From Paenibacillus xylanivorans (GTDB lineage: Bacteria > Bacillota > Bacilli > Paenibacillales > Paenibacillaceae), in NCBI RefSeq assembly GCF_001280595.1, contig NZ_LITU01000005.1, positions 17,345 to 79,083 on the forward strand: DNA of 61,739 bases, read 5' to 3'. Below, piece by piece: positions 35,296 to 44,509 of the stretch. Made by a program: the position numbers and the translations under genes. Below the pieces are notes generated by a model, which was not told where the DNA came from, did no database searches, and saw only the letters and a program-made list of their open reading frames with translations. Each line of letters opens with the position of its first letter. The first letter of the stretch is position 1.

Positions 35296-36438
35296 ATGAA
35301 TATTGTTTCCATTGAACCAACACCCAGTCCCAATACGATGATGCTGCATCTGGATGAACGTCTGGAGGACGGGATTCGCAGAACATATACACTGGATAAT
35401 GAACGGTCTGCTCCGGCGTTTATTCGCCAGATGCTACATATTCCCGGAGTTAAAAGTGTATTCCATACGACCGATTTCGTAGCGCTCGATCGCAAGGGAA
35501 ATGCGGACTGGTCCGTCATTCTTGGCGAAGTTCAAAGTCGTCTGGGGCAGCAGGGAATTGATCTAGATTGGATTGAATCTGAAGATGCCTCTGGTGAGCA
35601 CTTCGGTGAAGCACAGGTATTCGTTCAATTCTTCAGAGGCGTGCCGATGCAAATTCGGGTCAAAGCCGGCGCGAAGGAAGAGCGGATCTCGCTCTCGGAT
35701 CGGTTCGTCAAAGCTGTTACTGAAGTCGCCAGTGCAACGCTGATCAAGGAACGAAAACTGAGTGATTACGGTGTTCGTTACGGGGAACTGCCTGAAATTG
35801 CAAGGGAAGTTGAACAGGAGCTGGAAGCAGCATATCCGCCAGAGCGTCTGGAACGAGTAATTCAACAAGCCATTGAACATGGCACCAATGCGGAAGAGTT
35901 CGTGGAACGTCGTCGCCAGCTGGATGGTGCCGAGCTTGAAGAGGCTCTCCATCATGAGGACTGGAATGTTCGCTACGCAGCATTTGATGGCATGGAGCCT
36001 ACAGCAGCACGACTGCCACTTGTATCCCATGCACTCCATGACAGTAAAATGCAGATACGCCGGCTGGCTGTCGTATATCTCGGTGATATCCGTACACCGG
36101 AAGCGATGGAACTGCTGTACGAAGCTCTACAGGATAGTTCGCCTGCTGTACGCCGGACTGCCGGTGATACCCTCTCCGACATCGGTGATCCTGCAGCAAC
36201 GGCAGCCATGACAGCTACGTTATCCGATAAAAGCAAGCTTGTACGCTGGCGTGCGGCCCGCTTCCTGTACGAAGTGGGGACCGAAGAAGCAGAGCAAGCT
36301 CTGCGGAAGGCAGCCGATGACCCTGAATTTGAAGTCAGCCTGCAAGCCAAAATGGCACTGGAACGGATTGAATCCGGGGAACAGGCAGCCGGAACCGTAT
36401 GGCAGCAGATGGCCGGGCGTAACAAAACGTCGGAATAG
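35296..36438 (+). CDS. CvfC/YpgR-type protein: NifU-N-like domain plus HEAT repeats
   Basis: 380 residues. N-terminal about 90 residues (IVSIEPTPSPNTMMLHLDERL ... FHTTDFVALDRKG) form a scaffold NFU/NifU N-terminal-like domain. A middle segment follows, then HEAT-like repeats from about 205 (EALHHEDWNVRYAAFDGM, ALHDSKMQIRRLAVVYLGDI, ALQDSSPAVRRTAGDTLSDIGD, TLSDKSKLVRWRAARFLYEVG). This is the layout of conserved virulence factor C in Staphylococcus and YpgR in Bacillus. The mechanism is unresolved. AGGAGG lies ten bases before the ATG. No cysteines of a cluster site are seen. Confidence 0.85.
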   Translation: MNIVSIEPTPSPNTMMLHLDERLEDGIRRTYTLDNERSAPAFIRQMLHIPGVKSVFHTTDFVALDRKGNADWSVILGEVQSRLGQQGIDLDWIESEDASGEHFGEAQVFVQFFRGVPMQIRVKAGAKEERISLSDRFVKAVTEVASATLIKERKLSDYGVRYGELPEIAREVEQELEAAYPPERLERVIQQAIEHGTNAEEFVERRRQLDGAELEEALHHEDWNVRYAAFDGMEPTAARLPLVSHALHDSKMQIRRLAVVYLGDIRTPEAMELLYEALQDSSPAVRRTAGDTLSDIGDPAATAAMTATLSDKSKLVRWRAARFLYEVGTEEAEQALRKAADDPEFEVSLQAKMALERIESGEQAAGTVWQQMAGRNKTSE

Positions 36439-36574
36439 TCCTTTCGATTCATATCCAACAATTGTTATTGCACTGGAATACCATGGGGGTTATACTGATT
36501 GTCTGTTTACCAAACAGAACATGGAGTGTTACGTTCTGTAATTTATAATTTCATAGACAATAGATACACCTCAT

Positions 36575-36790
36575 CCATGATGATGAGGTAGAGGTCGCGG
36601 GTGCGATCAGTACGCTGAGGGAGGCGCTAAGGAGCCGCTTATGAATTCAGCCGAAAGGTGCACCCGCCGAAGCCCGCAGGACGTTCCTTACGTTGTCCAG
36701 CGTGGCTGGGGCTGTTGCCGAAAGGTGCAGAACTGTCACAGATGAATGATACCTTCCTCGGAGGGTATGATTTCTACTGTGTTGAGCTAT
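36575..36790 (+). ncRNA. Lysine riboswitch (L-box)
   Basis: The conserved elements appear in order: GAGGTAGAGGTCGCGG (36584-36600), TCAGTACG (36607-36614), GCCGAAAGGTGCACCCGCCGAAG with the internal CGAAAGG and GCCGAAG boxes (36650-36672), TGGGGCTG, GCCGAAAGG and AACTGTCAC (36731-36739). It is followed by a terminator at 36827-36857 and a lysine permease gene. Lysine binding is expected to favour the terminator and reduce permease expression. Boundaries are approximate. Confidence 0.88.
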
Positions 36791-36826
36791 CTTAAACATT
36801 TGGGACGAGGTGCGGACAACTGATAT

Positions 36827-36857
36827 AAAGACCGCAGGCTAATGCCTGCGGTCTTTT
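36827..36857 (+). terminator. Intrinsic terminator of the lysine riboswitch
   Basis: AAAGACCGCAGGC (36827-36839), loop TAAT, GCCTGCGGTCTTT (36844-36856), then TG. It lies between the aptamer and the permease start. Confidence 0.88.
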
Positions 36858-36912
36858 GTGTTATTTGCCATTGTTCTGAACCCATTAGTACGCTGAAAGA
36901 AGGAGTGTTTCC

Positions 36913-38379
36913 ATGCAAGACCGCAACAACCAAACCACAACAGGACCCACCCTGAAAAAAGGACTACGCGCACGACATATGACTATGATTGCACTCGGTG
37001 GATCCATTGGTACAGGGCTGTTCCTCGCAAGCGGCACCGCCATATCCAATGCGGGCCCCGGCGGTGCACTGATTGCTTACGCTGCCGTTGGTATAATGGT
37101 TTTCTTTCTAATGACCAGTCTCGGAGAACTGGCTACCTTCATGCCAGACTCCGGTTCATTCAATACGTATGCGGCCCGCTTTGTCGACCCGGCCCTTGGG
37201 TTCGCCATGGGCTGGAACTTCTGGTACAACTGGGCAGTCACCATTGCGGCAGAGCTCGCTGCCGCAACCGTACTCATCAAATACTGGTTCCCTGACAGTT
37301 CATCCATGTTGTGGAGTCTGTTATTTCTCGTATTAATCTTTGCCCTGAATGTGTTGTCCGTAAAAGGATATGGAGAGTCGGAATACTGGTTTGCCATTAT
37401 CAAAGTTGCTACCGTGATTATCTTCCTTACCGTTGGTGTGCTCATGATCTTCGGTATTATCGGCGGAGAAGCAGTGGGATTCAGCAACTTTACTGTAGGG
37501 GATGCACCATTCCATGGCGGATTCTTCGCGGTTCTCGGTGTATTTATGGCCGCAGGGTTCTCTTTCCAGGGAACGGAGCTCATTGGCGTCGCAGCCGGTG
37601 AAAGCGAAAATCCGCGTGAAAATGTCCCGCGTGCTATTCGGCAAGTGTTCTGGCGTATTCTGATCTTTTACATTCTGGCGATTACAGTCATCAGTCTGAT
37701 CATCCCTTACACACATCCGGATCTACTCAAAGGTGATCTGAACAATATCGGAGTCAGTCCGTTTACCCTTGTCTTTGAAAAGGCAGGTCTGGCCATTGCT
37801 GCTTCTGTCATGAATGCCGTTATTCTGACCTCTGTACTGTCAGCCGGGAATTCGGGTATGTATGCTTCAAGTCGTGTCCTGTATGCTCTTGCCCGAGATG
37901 GCAAAGCACCTCGCTTCCTGGGTCGGCTGAACAAAAAGGGCATTCCAATGAATGCCCTTCTCTTGACCACAGCGGTAGGTATGCTCGCTTTTCTAGCCTC
38001 CCTTTTCGGTGATGGTATTGTATACACCTGGCTGCTTAATGCATCCGGTATGTGTGGATTCATCACCTGGCTTGGCATTGCCATCAGTCATTATCGCTTC
38101 CGCCGTGCCTATGTGGCTCAGGGACGTGATTTGAACGATCTGCCCTACCGTGCACGCTGGTTCCCATTCGGACCGATCTTTGCTTTTGTGTTATGTATCA
38201 TCGTCATTGTTGGACAGAACTATCAAGCGTTCACGGGCGATCAGATTGATTGGAGCGGAGCCCTCGTCGCTTACTTGAGCGTTCCGCTGTTCCTAATCTT
38301 ATGGCTGGGTTATAAATTTATCAAAAAAACAAAAGTCATACCGCTACAAGAATGTGATTTTACAACAACAAACGAATAA
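36913..38379 (+). CDS. lysP: Lysine-specific amino acid permease (LysP-like)
   Basis: 488 residues with twelve membrane helices of the APC superfamily. The start of helix 1 (HMTMIALGGSIGTGLFLASGTAISNAGPGGALIAY) and EYWFAIIKV, GENPRENVPRAI-like ESENPRENVPRAI, plus SVLSAGNSGMYASSRVLYALA are typical of the lysine/aromatic/GABA permease group. Lysine is assigned mainly because of the lysine riboswitch directly upstream. It imports lysine with protons. GAAGGAG precedes the ATG. A terminator lies at 38392-38429. Confidence 0.88.
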   Translation: MQDRNNQTTTGPTLKKGLRARHMTMIALGGSIGTGLFLASGTAISNAGPGGALIAYAAVGIMVFFLMTSLGELATFMPDSGSFNTYAARFVDPALGFAMGWNFWYNWAVTIAAELAAATVLIKYWFPDSSSMLWSLLFLVLIFALNVLSVKGYGESEYWFAIIKVATVIIFLTVGVLMIFGIIGGEAVGFSNFTVGDAPFHGGFFAVLGVFMAAGFSFQGTELIGVAAGESENPRENVPRAIRQVFWRILIFYILAITVISLIIPYTHPDLLKGDLNNIGVSPFTLVFEKAGLAIAASVMNAVILTSVLSAGNSGMYASSRVLYALARDGKAPRFLGRLNKKGIPMNALLLTTAVGMLAFLASLFGDGIVYTWLLNASGMCGFITWLGIAISHYRFRRAYVAQGRDLNDLPYRARWFPFGPIFAFVLCIIVIVGQNYQAFTGDQIDWSGALVAYLSVPLFLILWLGYKFIKKTKVIPLQECDFTTTNE

Positions 38380-38391
38380 CGATATTGCGCA

Positions 38392-38429
38392 GGCATCCTT
38401 CTTTCCACTGGAGAGAAGGATGCCTTTTT
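38392..38429 (+). terminator. Terminator after lysP
   Basis: GGCATCCTTCT pairs with AGAAGGATGCC, followed by TTTTT. Confidence 0.9.
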
Positions 38430-38464
38430 GGTTCGTCCAAGTTTCGAGATAGCTATCATCCACG

Positions 38465-38495
38465 CAAAAAAAAGAACGCTCATCCATGAGCGTCC
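38465..38495 (-). terminator. Terminator after the transglutaminase-like gene
   Basis: ACGCTCA (38476-38482) pairs with TGAGCGT (38487-38493); on the minus strand eight T follow. Confidence 0.85.
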
Positions 38496-38547
38496 TTGTT
38501 CACCATAAGGTGTGTCCTATTATAATCATTCATAGAAAGTCTGCTGT

Positions 38548-39675
38548 TCACATGGTCCAGGTAATCTTCACACGCAGATCGACGGTATCCTGCATGTTGG
38601 ACACGTAATACGATATCGACTTCATGCCAAGCTGATACAAATCCTGCAAATCCTCTACTAGTCCCGTCTCGGTACCTTTGTATCTGAAAGTCAGCGAGGT
38701 TCCGCCATCCTTCAGCACACTCTGAACTTTTGTTTTCAGCGCGGAATGACCACTAACCGCATCACTTTCGTCATATAGCGTATATTCCAGCGCATGATAC
38801 AGCTTCTGATAGGCGGTTACTTTGCTGCCTCCCGCCTTCACCAAAGTTTGCAAAGCTTCACGATAGGGGGCAGATGCAGCAGGATACTTGCCTTTTGCTG
38901 TCCAGACATGGTCGCGTGCCATCTCATCATCACTGAGCAAATAATAACTGTGACTTACCTTCCCTTTGCGATCAGGAGTAGGATCATCCCACGTCGTATC
39001 CATGTGGTACCACTTGCCATCCAGCTTGACGAGATTCCAGGCATGTAATTGATCACCAGCCGTTCCTTCCACAATCCGGTTATCTATACCCACCTGCTCC
39101 AGCATGCGATAAGCCAGCAGTGAGTACCCCTGACATACGGTGCTGCCGGTAACAAGTCCGTCGTACGCAGTATATTTCTGCAAGGATGTGTCGTAAGAAA
39201 GGTTAAGTACAATCCAGTCATGAATGGCTTTAACTTTCTCATGATTCGTCATGCCAGGCATGATAATCTCTTTGAGCACGTTGGTCACCTTACGGTTCAC
39301 ATAATCGGTCTGCTCCTTCGTTTCCCGATATGCCAGCTTCACATGTACCTCTGCGGATACATTGGAGCCTTTATAGTTAAATGCGTAACTTTTAACGGTA
39401 TATTGGATATAGGGATCACTGGTCATTGCTTCGTCAATGGAGCTCTGCAACTGTTTCTTGAGGCCTTTCACATTGCCTTTGTATGTAAAAACAAGTTCCT
39501 CCGTTCGCTGGGACATCGCGGTAAGCAACGTCTCGCGCAGATCCGTATTCGTGGATATGTCCGATGTTCCCGACGCCGCGTACAGCTGATCCAGATCGAC
39601 CGCATGTGGAACTGCCACAGCGATGAGACAGCCAGCCAATAGCAGGGTTATCACTCGTTTTCCGTGCTTGCCCAT
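38548..39675 (-). CDS. Secreted transglutaminase-like cysteine protein
   Basis: 375 residues. A signal peptide (KRVITLLLAGCLIAVAVPHA) is followed by an N-terminal domain (40-135) and a transglutaminase/protease-like core with Cys in GSTVCQGYSLLAYRM, His in DQLHAWNLV and Asp in MDTTWDDP. A C-terminal domain (about 285-375, TLYDESDAVSGHSALKTKVQ...) repeats the style of the N-terminal one (both hold a FxYKG segment). It is probably exported and acts on wall peptides or proteins. It is one of a group of exported proteins here with the SLH protein upstream, but has its own terminator. Confidence 0.82.
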   Translation of the reverse strand: MGKHGKRVITLLLAGCLIAVAVPHAVDLDQLYAASGTSDISTNTDLRETLLTAMSQRTEELVFTYKGNVKGLKKQLQSSIDEAMTSDPYIQYTVKSYAFNYKGSNVSAEVHVKLAYRETKEQTDYVNRKVTNVLKEIIMPGMTNHEKVKAIHDWIVLNLSYDTSLQKYTAYDGLVTGSTVCQGYSLLAYRMLEQVGIDNRIVEGTAGDQLHAWNLVKLDGKWYHMDTTWDDPTPDRKGKVSHSYYLLSDDEMARDHVWTAKGKYPAASAPYREALQTLVKAGGSKVTAYQKLYHALEYTLYDESDAVSGHSALKTKVQSVLKDGGTSLTFRYKGTETGLVEDLQDLYQLGMKSISYYVSNMQDTVDLRVKITWTM

Positions 39676-39766
39676 GAAAGGATACCACCTCTCTTTGCAA
39701 AGTTCTCATGCCTCATTGTATCACAAAAGGGATTGACGGCAGGCTTCTAGTTTTGTCGAAAAGCAT

Positions 39767-39796
39767 CAAAAGAGACCCTCCGCAGAAGGTCCCTCT
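39767..39796 (-). terminator. Weak terminator after the SLH protein gene
   Basis: AGAGACC and GGTCCCTCT pair with a bulge; a short TTTT follows on the minus strand. Confidence 0.5.
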
Positions 39797-39879
39797 GTCT
39801 TCAGCAAAATAAACCCAACCTACCCGTTATCCTCATCATATGACTCTTCCGGGTATTTATGCAAAAAAACAAACTCTAA

Positions 39880-42279
39880 TCAATATAAGCGATTGCCGCT
39901 CATAAAGGTATCCGTCTTGCCCTGAAGCTTGGCCAGCCGTTCCAATACCTGAGCCGCTTCGGCAACCGTCACTTTGCGTGCAGGCATGAAACGTCCTTCG
40001 ATAGAAGGCAACAATCCCAGCTTGATGCTGAGGGAGACAGCTCCCTTGTTGTTGACCGCACTGGCATCTACCAGATTCGGAAGATCCGATGGCAATGTGT
40101 AGAATCCGGCTAATTTTTCATAACGCAATATGCGCACGAGTAATACCGCCAACTCTTCACGAGTCATCTCCTCCTCTGGATTTAGTTCCGTTTCAGAGTC
40201 GGCACCCGCTAACCAGCGCTGATCAATTAAGGTCCGAACAGCTTGGTAATAAGGGCTCTCTGGAGTGATGTCAGCGTATAGATTGCCATCCCCATCACCG
40301 CTATAATAAACATCCATATTTGGATTAACTGCTCTTGCCAAATAGGTAAACCAGTCTCCCTTGGTGATAACCCGATCCGGGAATACACGTCCCTTTTCAT
40401 CTGCAAGAAGCACACCATGCTGCACCATGTTCTGCAGAGGTGATTCAGCCGCGTGCCCCGTAATATCGCTGGTTGTAACTTGAACTGCTCCAGTCATACT
40501 TCCGTACATCGACTTCCATTCTCCCGTGTTGGCATCAAGTACTTCATAGGTCATGCCAGTCAACGGACTGTCCGTACGAGTAGGCATGTAGGCTAGCTTG
40601 ACACCCGCAGGAACGGCTTCACCATTACCCATGCCGAAACCTCCATAACGCGAGTAGGCCAGTACCAATTTGAATTCTTCAAGGTAGGTAGCTCTGGCTT
40701 TCTCATAGCTGATGGCTGGTTTGATATCCGTCGGCAGTTGCTCTGGCGATGCAGCAACCATCGAATAAAATTCGTTGATCGTTCCATCATTTGAAATTTG
40801 TACCTGAACCGTATCATCCTTAACCACAATTCCGTTTAAATATCGCTGGAATATAAATGTTCGTGCATCGTCCAATTCAAGCACCGTTGAAAGTCGGAAT
40901 TGCTTACTTGCATCCGGCACAAGTGAGATGATTGTATTGACAGCCAGCTTCTCGGCTTGAGCTTTGGTTACGGTCTTGCCTTTTACTTCCGTCTCCGACT
41001 TTTCCTGCTCCATGCCCGGCATCATGCGCTGATAAATGTTCACACTGTAGATCTGTCCGGTTGCTGCATCAACCTGAGCCGAAATGTCTCTCATAAACAT
41101 GTAAGATACACTTGCATTGCGATTGCTCCAGCTCAGGCTCCAGACCTGATTGTTTGGACTTGCAAAACTCCCTTTGGTTAACTGGCTATAATCCAATTGA
41201 TAACCTTCCGGTATAGTAAAGCTCTTTTTGACCAGCTTCTCTGCCTGCTGCGCATTCAATTTCGATCCAGTATTCGGTGTAAAAGCAGCTACACTGCCTT
41301 TCAGCGGTTTGTCCTCTTGGGAATCTTCCTGGACAATGGCTTCACCTGTCATGCTGTTGATTCGATCCAGTGTATTCGCATCAAGTGGAGTAACACTTGA
41401 ATTCTTCGGCGTATACCCCAAGTAGTACTTCTGGCCTTTACGAGAAGAATAACGGTCTTCGCTAATATAGGCCAGCTGAATATCGAACTGTTCCTCGAAC
41501 TTCTGCTGAGCCTGCTGCGCTGAAATTGCCGCCTTAGATGTTGGATATTCAGCTCCAATGGTAGTTCTTGAATATCCCGTCACTAAACCGCTTTGATCCA
41601 CACTTATGTAGGCTGTTTCCGCCTCGGAGACCAAACCTTCATGCTTCATCTGGTAGCTGTAAGTATATTCTGTTCGGCCAAACAGGGATTGCTGCGCATT
41701 GTTTACATACTGATCATCAACGGCATCAAAACCACTTTCCTTCAAATTCGGAATCGCCTTGTACAAGAACTCATCCGCCTGCTTTCTCGCTTCGGTTTTC
41801 GTTAATTTCGTCTCCGAATTCGAAACCTGCTTTTCCAGCAACTCAGAAGGCAAATGTACACTCAGCACTTCCCCTGTAACCGCATGTACCGATGCGCTGA
41901 ATCCAGTGGAACGGTTTCCTTCACGCAGTTCAAATCCGATATCCCACGCCTTGTAATCCGGTGGTGGAAAAGAGTTCGGTGAATCAAATCGTGCGGATGA
42001 GATCGTCGCCTTTTTTAGCAATGGAAATAATTTCAGTATATTCTCGCTGGCTTGCTTGGAGGAGATTTTGGCTCCTTCAGGCACCTCGTTGTCTATTACT
42101 CCAAGTTGTTGTTCGGCTTCCCCCGCTGCGGCTTCGGTTACCCGTTCCGCTGTCGCTGCCGACGCGCTGCCTGCAAATCCTGGCGTCTGTGATGCCAGAA
42201 GCAATGTTGCCATGGCTGCGGTAGCCGCTTTGGCTGTGAACATTTTGAATCGTCCATTAAAATTCCAATCAAAACTCAA
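39880..42279 (-). CDS. Secreted YcdB/YcdC-repeat protein with SLH domains
   Basis: About 799 residues from TTG 42279, chosen for the GAGAGG six bases upstream; it leaves a typical signal peptide (RFKMFTAKAATAAMATLLLASQTPGFAGSASA is the region). At least three repeats of a YcdB/YcdC-like domain follow: each ends in a D-xx-TG-E/Q-[I/V]-xx-[I/V] strand pair (VHAVTGEVLSVHL, NSMTGEAIV, VDAATGQIYSVNI, LDANTGEWKSM). The last 180 residues hold three S-layer homology units (NMVQHGVLLADEKGRVFPDRVITKGDW, YQAVRTLIDQRWLAGADSE, SLSIKLGLLPSIEGRFMPARKVTVAEAA). It should be anchored to secondary wall polymers. Function unknown. Confidence 0.82.
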   Translation of the reverse strand: MSFDWNFNGRFKMFTAKAATAAMATLLLASQTPGFAGSASAATAERVTEAAAGEAEQQLGVIDNEVPEGAKISSKQASENILKLFPLLKKATISSARFDSPNSFPPPDYKAWDIGFELREGNRSTGFSASVHAVTGEVLSVHLPSELLEKQVSNSETKLTKTEARKQADEFLYKAIPNLKESGFDAVDDQYVNNAQQSLFGRTEYTYSYQMKHEGLVSEAETAYISVDQSGLVTGYSRTTIGAEYPTSKAAISAQQAQQKFEEQFDIQLAYISEDRYSSRKGQKYYLGYTPKNSSVTPLDANTLDRINSMTGEAIVQEDSQEDKPLKGSVAAFTPNTGSKLNAQQAEKLVKKSFTIPEGYQLDYSQLTKGSFASPNNQVWSLSWSNRNASVSYMFMRDISAQVDAATGQIYSVNIYQRMMPGMEQEKSETEVKGKTVTKAQAEKLAVNTIISLVPDASKQFRLSTVLELDDARTFIFQRYLNGIVVKDDTVQVQISNDGTINEFYSMVAASPEQLPTDIKPAISYEKARATYLEEFKLVLAYSRYGGFGMGNGEAVPAGVKLAYMPTRTDSPLTGMTYEVLDANTGEWKSMYGSMTGAVQVTTSDITGHAAESPLQNMVQHGVLLADEKGRVFPDRVITKGDWFTYLARAVNPNMDVYYSGDGDGNLYADITPESPYYQAVRTLIDQRWLAGADSETELNPEEEMTREELAVLLVRILRYEKLAGFYTLPSDLPNLVDASAVNNKGAVSLSIKLGLLPSIEGRFMPARKVTVAEAAQVLERLAKLQGKTDTFMSGNRLY

Positions 42280-42436
42280 ATCTGGACCTCTCCCTTCAAT
42301 TTCATACAAGGATGCATGCAAAATAACCTCGCATGAATATTGCCAGTCTATTCTATGATACCATAAGCTTCCTTTTTAATCGTCATTTTCCCAACAATTT
42401 TACAAATGTGAATTTCTGCATATTTTATAGAAACAG

Positions 42437-42463
42437 CAAAAAACGCCAACTGGGTTGGCGTTT
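42437..42463 (-). terminator. Terminator after the membrane-anchored hydrolase gene
   Basis: AAACGCCAAC, loop, GTTGGCGTTT; on the minus strand six T follow the stem. Confidence 0.88.
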
Positions 42464-42481
42464 CAATAACCAGCCGGAGCA

Positions 42482-43432
42482 TTAATTAGGCTGAATTTTC
42501 TCTATATTGACGTTCGGTATAACAGATTCGTTGGACTGAGCCTGCACCTGTACATGATTTTTCAAAAATGGAATCACCGTATTCCAGAACGCAGGATCTT
42601 CTTCTGAACAGCTATGCCCTCCGCTATTGACCCATAGATGCTCCACAGGAGGATCAGCTTTGGACATAAAATATTCAAGTTCGCTTGGCGGAATAAAGTT
42701 ATCACCTTTGGAATGTACCATAAGCATCGGCAGCTGCATTCCCTTGCGCCGTTCATTCAGCAGTATGACTGGATCGCGCTGGCGATACGTTTTCAGAGAT
42801 TCACCAAGACGCCAGAACCAGATTCGCGGAATCAACTGGGCCAGCGGAAACAGAGGCAGACGACGCCGTCTCAGCTCCGCACTGACGATAACCTCGAATT
42901 GGGATGGCATGGAGTCTGTAATCACCGCGGATACAGGAATGCCCTCCGTCACAGCGAGGATCGTCCCTAGCCCACCCAAGGAGTGCCCAAGCACACCGAT
43001 TGCCGCAGGATCAATTTCCGGCCGTGACGACGTATATTGCAATGCTGACAGCAGATCGTCGCGGAACAGATAAGCTGAAGCCGCTTTAACCGGATCACTG
43101 GCCCCATGGCTTCGAACATCGTACATAAACAGGGCGTAACCTGCTTCCCAAATTGGACGTGCATAACGGAGGACACGTGATCGGTTGGAGCCCCATCCAT
43201 GTGCTATGATAACCAACGGCCAAGGCTTCGGGACATGGGCTCCAGCCGGAATGAACCAGCCATGCACTCTCCCACCTCCGCTCTCGAAGGTTATATCCTC
43301 AAATGGCATGGGCGGTGTGAGCGTAATCGGAATCTTTTTGGGGGTCTGGCTATTTACGGCTGCCTTCCATAAACCACCCGCAGTTACCGCGGCAACAGCA
43401 ATCATCCCACCAATCATCGTTTTAGCTTTCAC
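42482..43432 (-). CDS. Membrane-anchored alpha/beta hydrolase
   Basis: About 316 residues from GTG 43432; the frame is open to 43471 and the precise start is unsure. One N-terminal signal-anchor helix (MIGGMIAVAAVTAGGLW) is followed by a serine hydrolase domain: VIIAHGWGSNR (oxyanion), YDVRSHGAS, nucleophile GHSLGG, acid in HSKGDNFIPP, and His in GGHSCSEED. It resembles the BAAT/dipeptidyl-peptidase-like family of Bacillus YqkD type. It probably acts outside the membrane; substrate unknown. Confidence 0.8.
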   Translation of the reverse strand: MKAKTMIGGMIAVAAVTAGGLWKAAVNSQTPKKIPITLTPPMPFEDITFESGGGRVHGWFIPAGAHVPKPWPLVIIAHGWGSNRSRVLRYARPIWEAGYALFMYDVRSHGASDPVKAASAYLFRDDLLSALQYTSSRPEIDPAAIGVLGHSLGGLGTILAVTEGIPVSAVITDSMPSQFEVIVSAELRRRRLPLFPLAQLIPRIWFWRLGESLKTYRQRDPVILLNERRKGMQLPMLMVHSKGDNFIPPSELEYFMSKADPPVEHLWVNSGGHSCSEEDPAFWNTVIPFLKNHVQVQAQSNESVIPNVNIEKIQPN

Positions 43433-43586
43433 TGGTGTCACCCCTCTCCGTTTTCTCGCTAACTCCATCATACGACATCAAGATCAACAGGACGTTAATC
43501 CACATCACTTCTTATATTATCTATGGATACAGAATCTCCCCTTATATACCCCGATGTGTAGGGTCCACTTCCGTTCGTTTCATTCT

Positions 43587-44219
43587 TCAACCCTCGATTT
43601 TCGCTATTTCCACAAATGCACGTGTGCAAGCGGCTATCTGCTCATCATTTCCTGCTGCAAGTGCTTCTCGCGGCAGAAGTGCACTTCCAAGACCTACTGC
43701 TGCGGCACCCGCTGTATAATAATCTGCAATGTTATCCAGTGTGGCTCCTCCTGTTACAAGTAGCGGAATATGATTCAGTGGAGCCTTGATTTCACGTAGA
43801 TATGGAATGCCCAGACTGGCCATTGGGAACAGCTTTACCACTTTGGCTCCTGCTTCATATGCAGCTACAATCTCCGTTGGAGTCATAGCCCCGGGCCAGA
43901 TCTCCACTCCATGTTCTACAGCATATTCAATCACAGACAGATCGACATTCGGAGACACGAGAAATTGGGCACCGGCTGCAACAGCTTCTTTAGCCATCTG
44001 CACATTCAGTACTGTACCTGCCCCGATATAAGCCTTACCCTCATGTCGTGCACGCCAGTCTGCAATAATATCGTGGGCATCCGCTGTGTTTAGCGTCACT
44101 TCCATCAGACGAATTCCCCCATCTGTCATCCCCTGCCCTGCTGCCTGAGCAGATTCCCTGCTAATACCACGAACAATGGCTACCAGTCTCGATTCCAATA
44201 ATACTTCCGTCAGATTCAT
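43587..44219 (-). CDS. eda: KDPG/KHG aldolase
   Basis: 210 residues from ATG 44219 (AAGGGG eight bases upstream; frame open to 44261). A TIM barrel with the class I aldolase residues of Eda: Glu in LMEVTLNT, the phosphate-binding GAGTVLN and the Schiff-base Lys in AKVVKLFPM, then VTGGA. It splits 2-keto-3-deoxy-6-phosphogluconate to pyruvate and glyceraldehyde-3-phosphate. The enzyme fits below KduI/KduD at 59-61 kb, but it is 15 kb away and no KDG kinase is in the window. Confidence 0.88.
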   Translation of the reverse strand: MNLTEVLLESRLVAIVRGISRESAQAAGQGMTDGGIRLMEVTLNTADAHDIIADWRARHEGKAYIGAGTVLNVQMAKEAVAAGAQFLVSPNVDLSVIEYAVEHGVEIWPGAMTPTEIVAAYEAGAKVVKLFPMASLGIPYLREIKAPLNHIPLLVTGGATLDNIADYYTAGAAAVGLGSALLPREALAAGNDEQIAACTRAFVEIAKIEG

Positions 44220-44394
44220 GCCAACTTCCCCTTGTTTCATAGATTCGGCAGCCGAAGACAAGTATTCGTTATCACCGCTTTTCCGTTAGTCACTATTGTA
44301 AAGCATATCGTCCCCTGGATGAAATCATTTGATCCAATTTCCTATGCATATGAGCAGGCATCAAAGTCTCCGGCATATAGTGAAAAGAAAACGC

Positions 44395-44453
44395 AAAAAA
44401 CCTCTCCAAGGAATAGGGTGTAATCCCCAACTCTATTCCCCTAGAGAGGTTTT
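44395..44453 (-). terminator. Terminator after the glycosyltransferase pseudogene
   Basis: AACCTCTC pairs with GAGAGGTT, with an inner GGAATAG/CTATTCC stem; on the minus strand six T follow. Confidence 0.82.
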
Positions 44454-44509
44454 ATGTTCTATAGATCCATTAGACCAATTTCTAGTAATCTACAGTTTGC
44501 ATGAAAGCT

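Noticed and set aside
36439..36570. A short coding frame between CvfC and the lysine riboswitch
   Set aside because: No ribosome site and no recognisable protein; overlaps the leader region.
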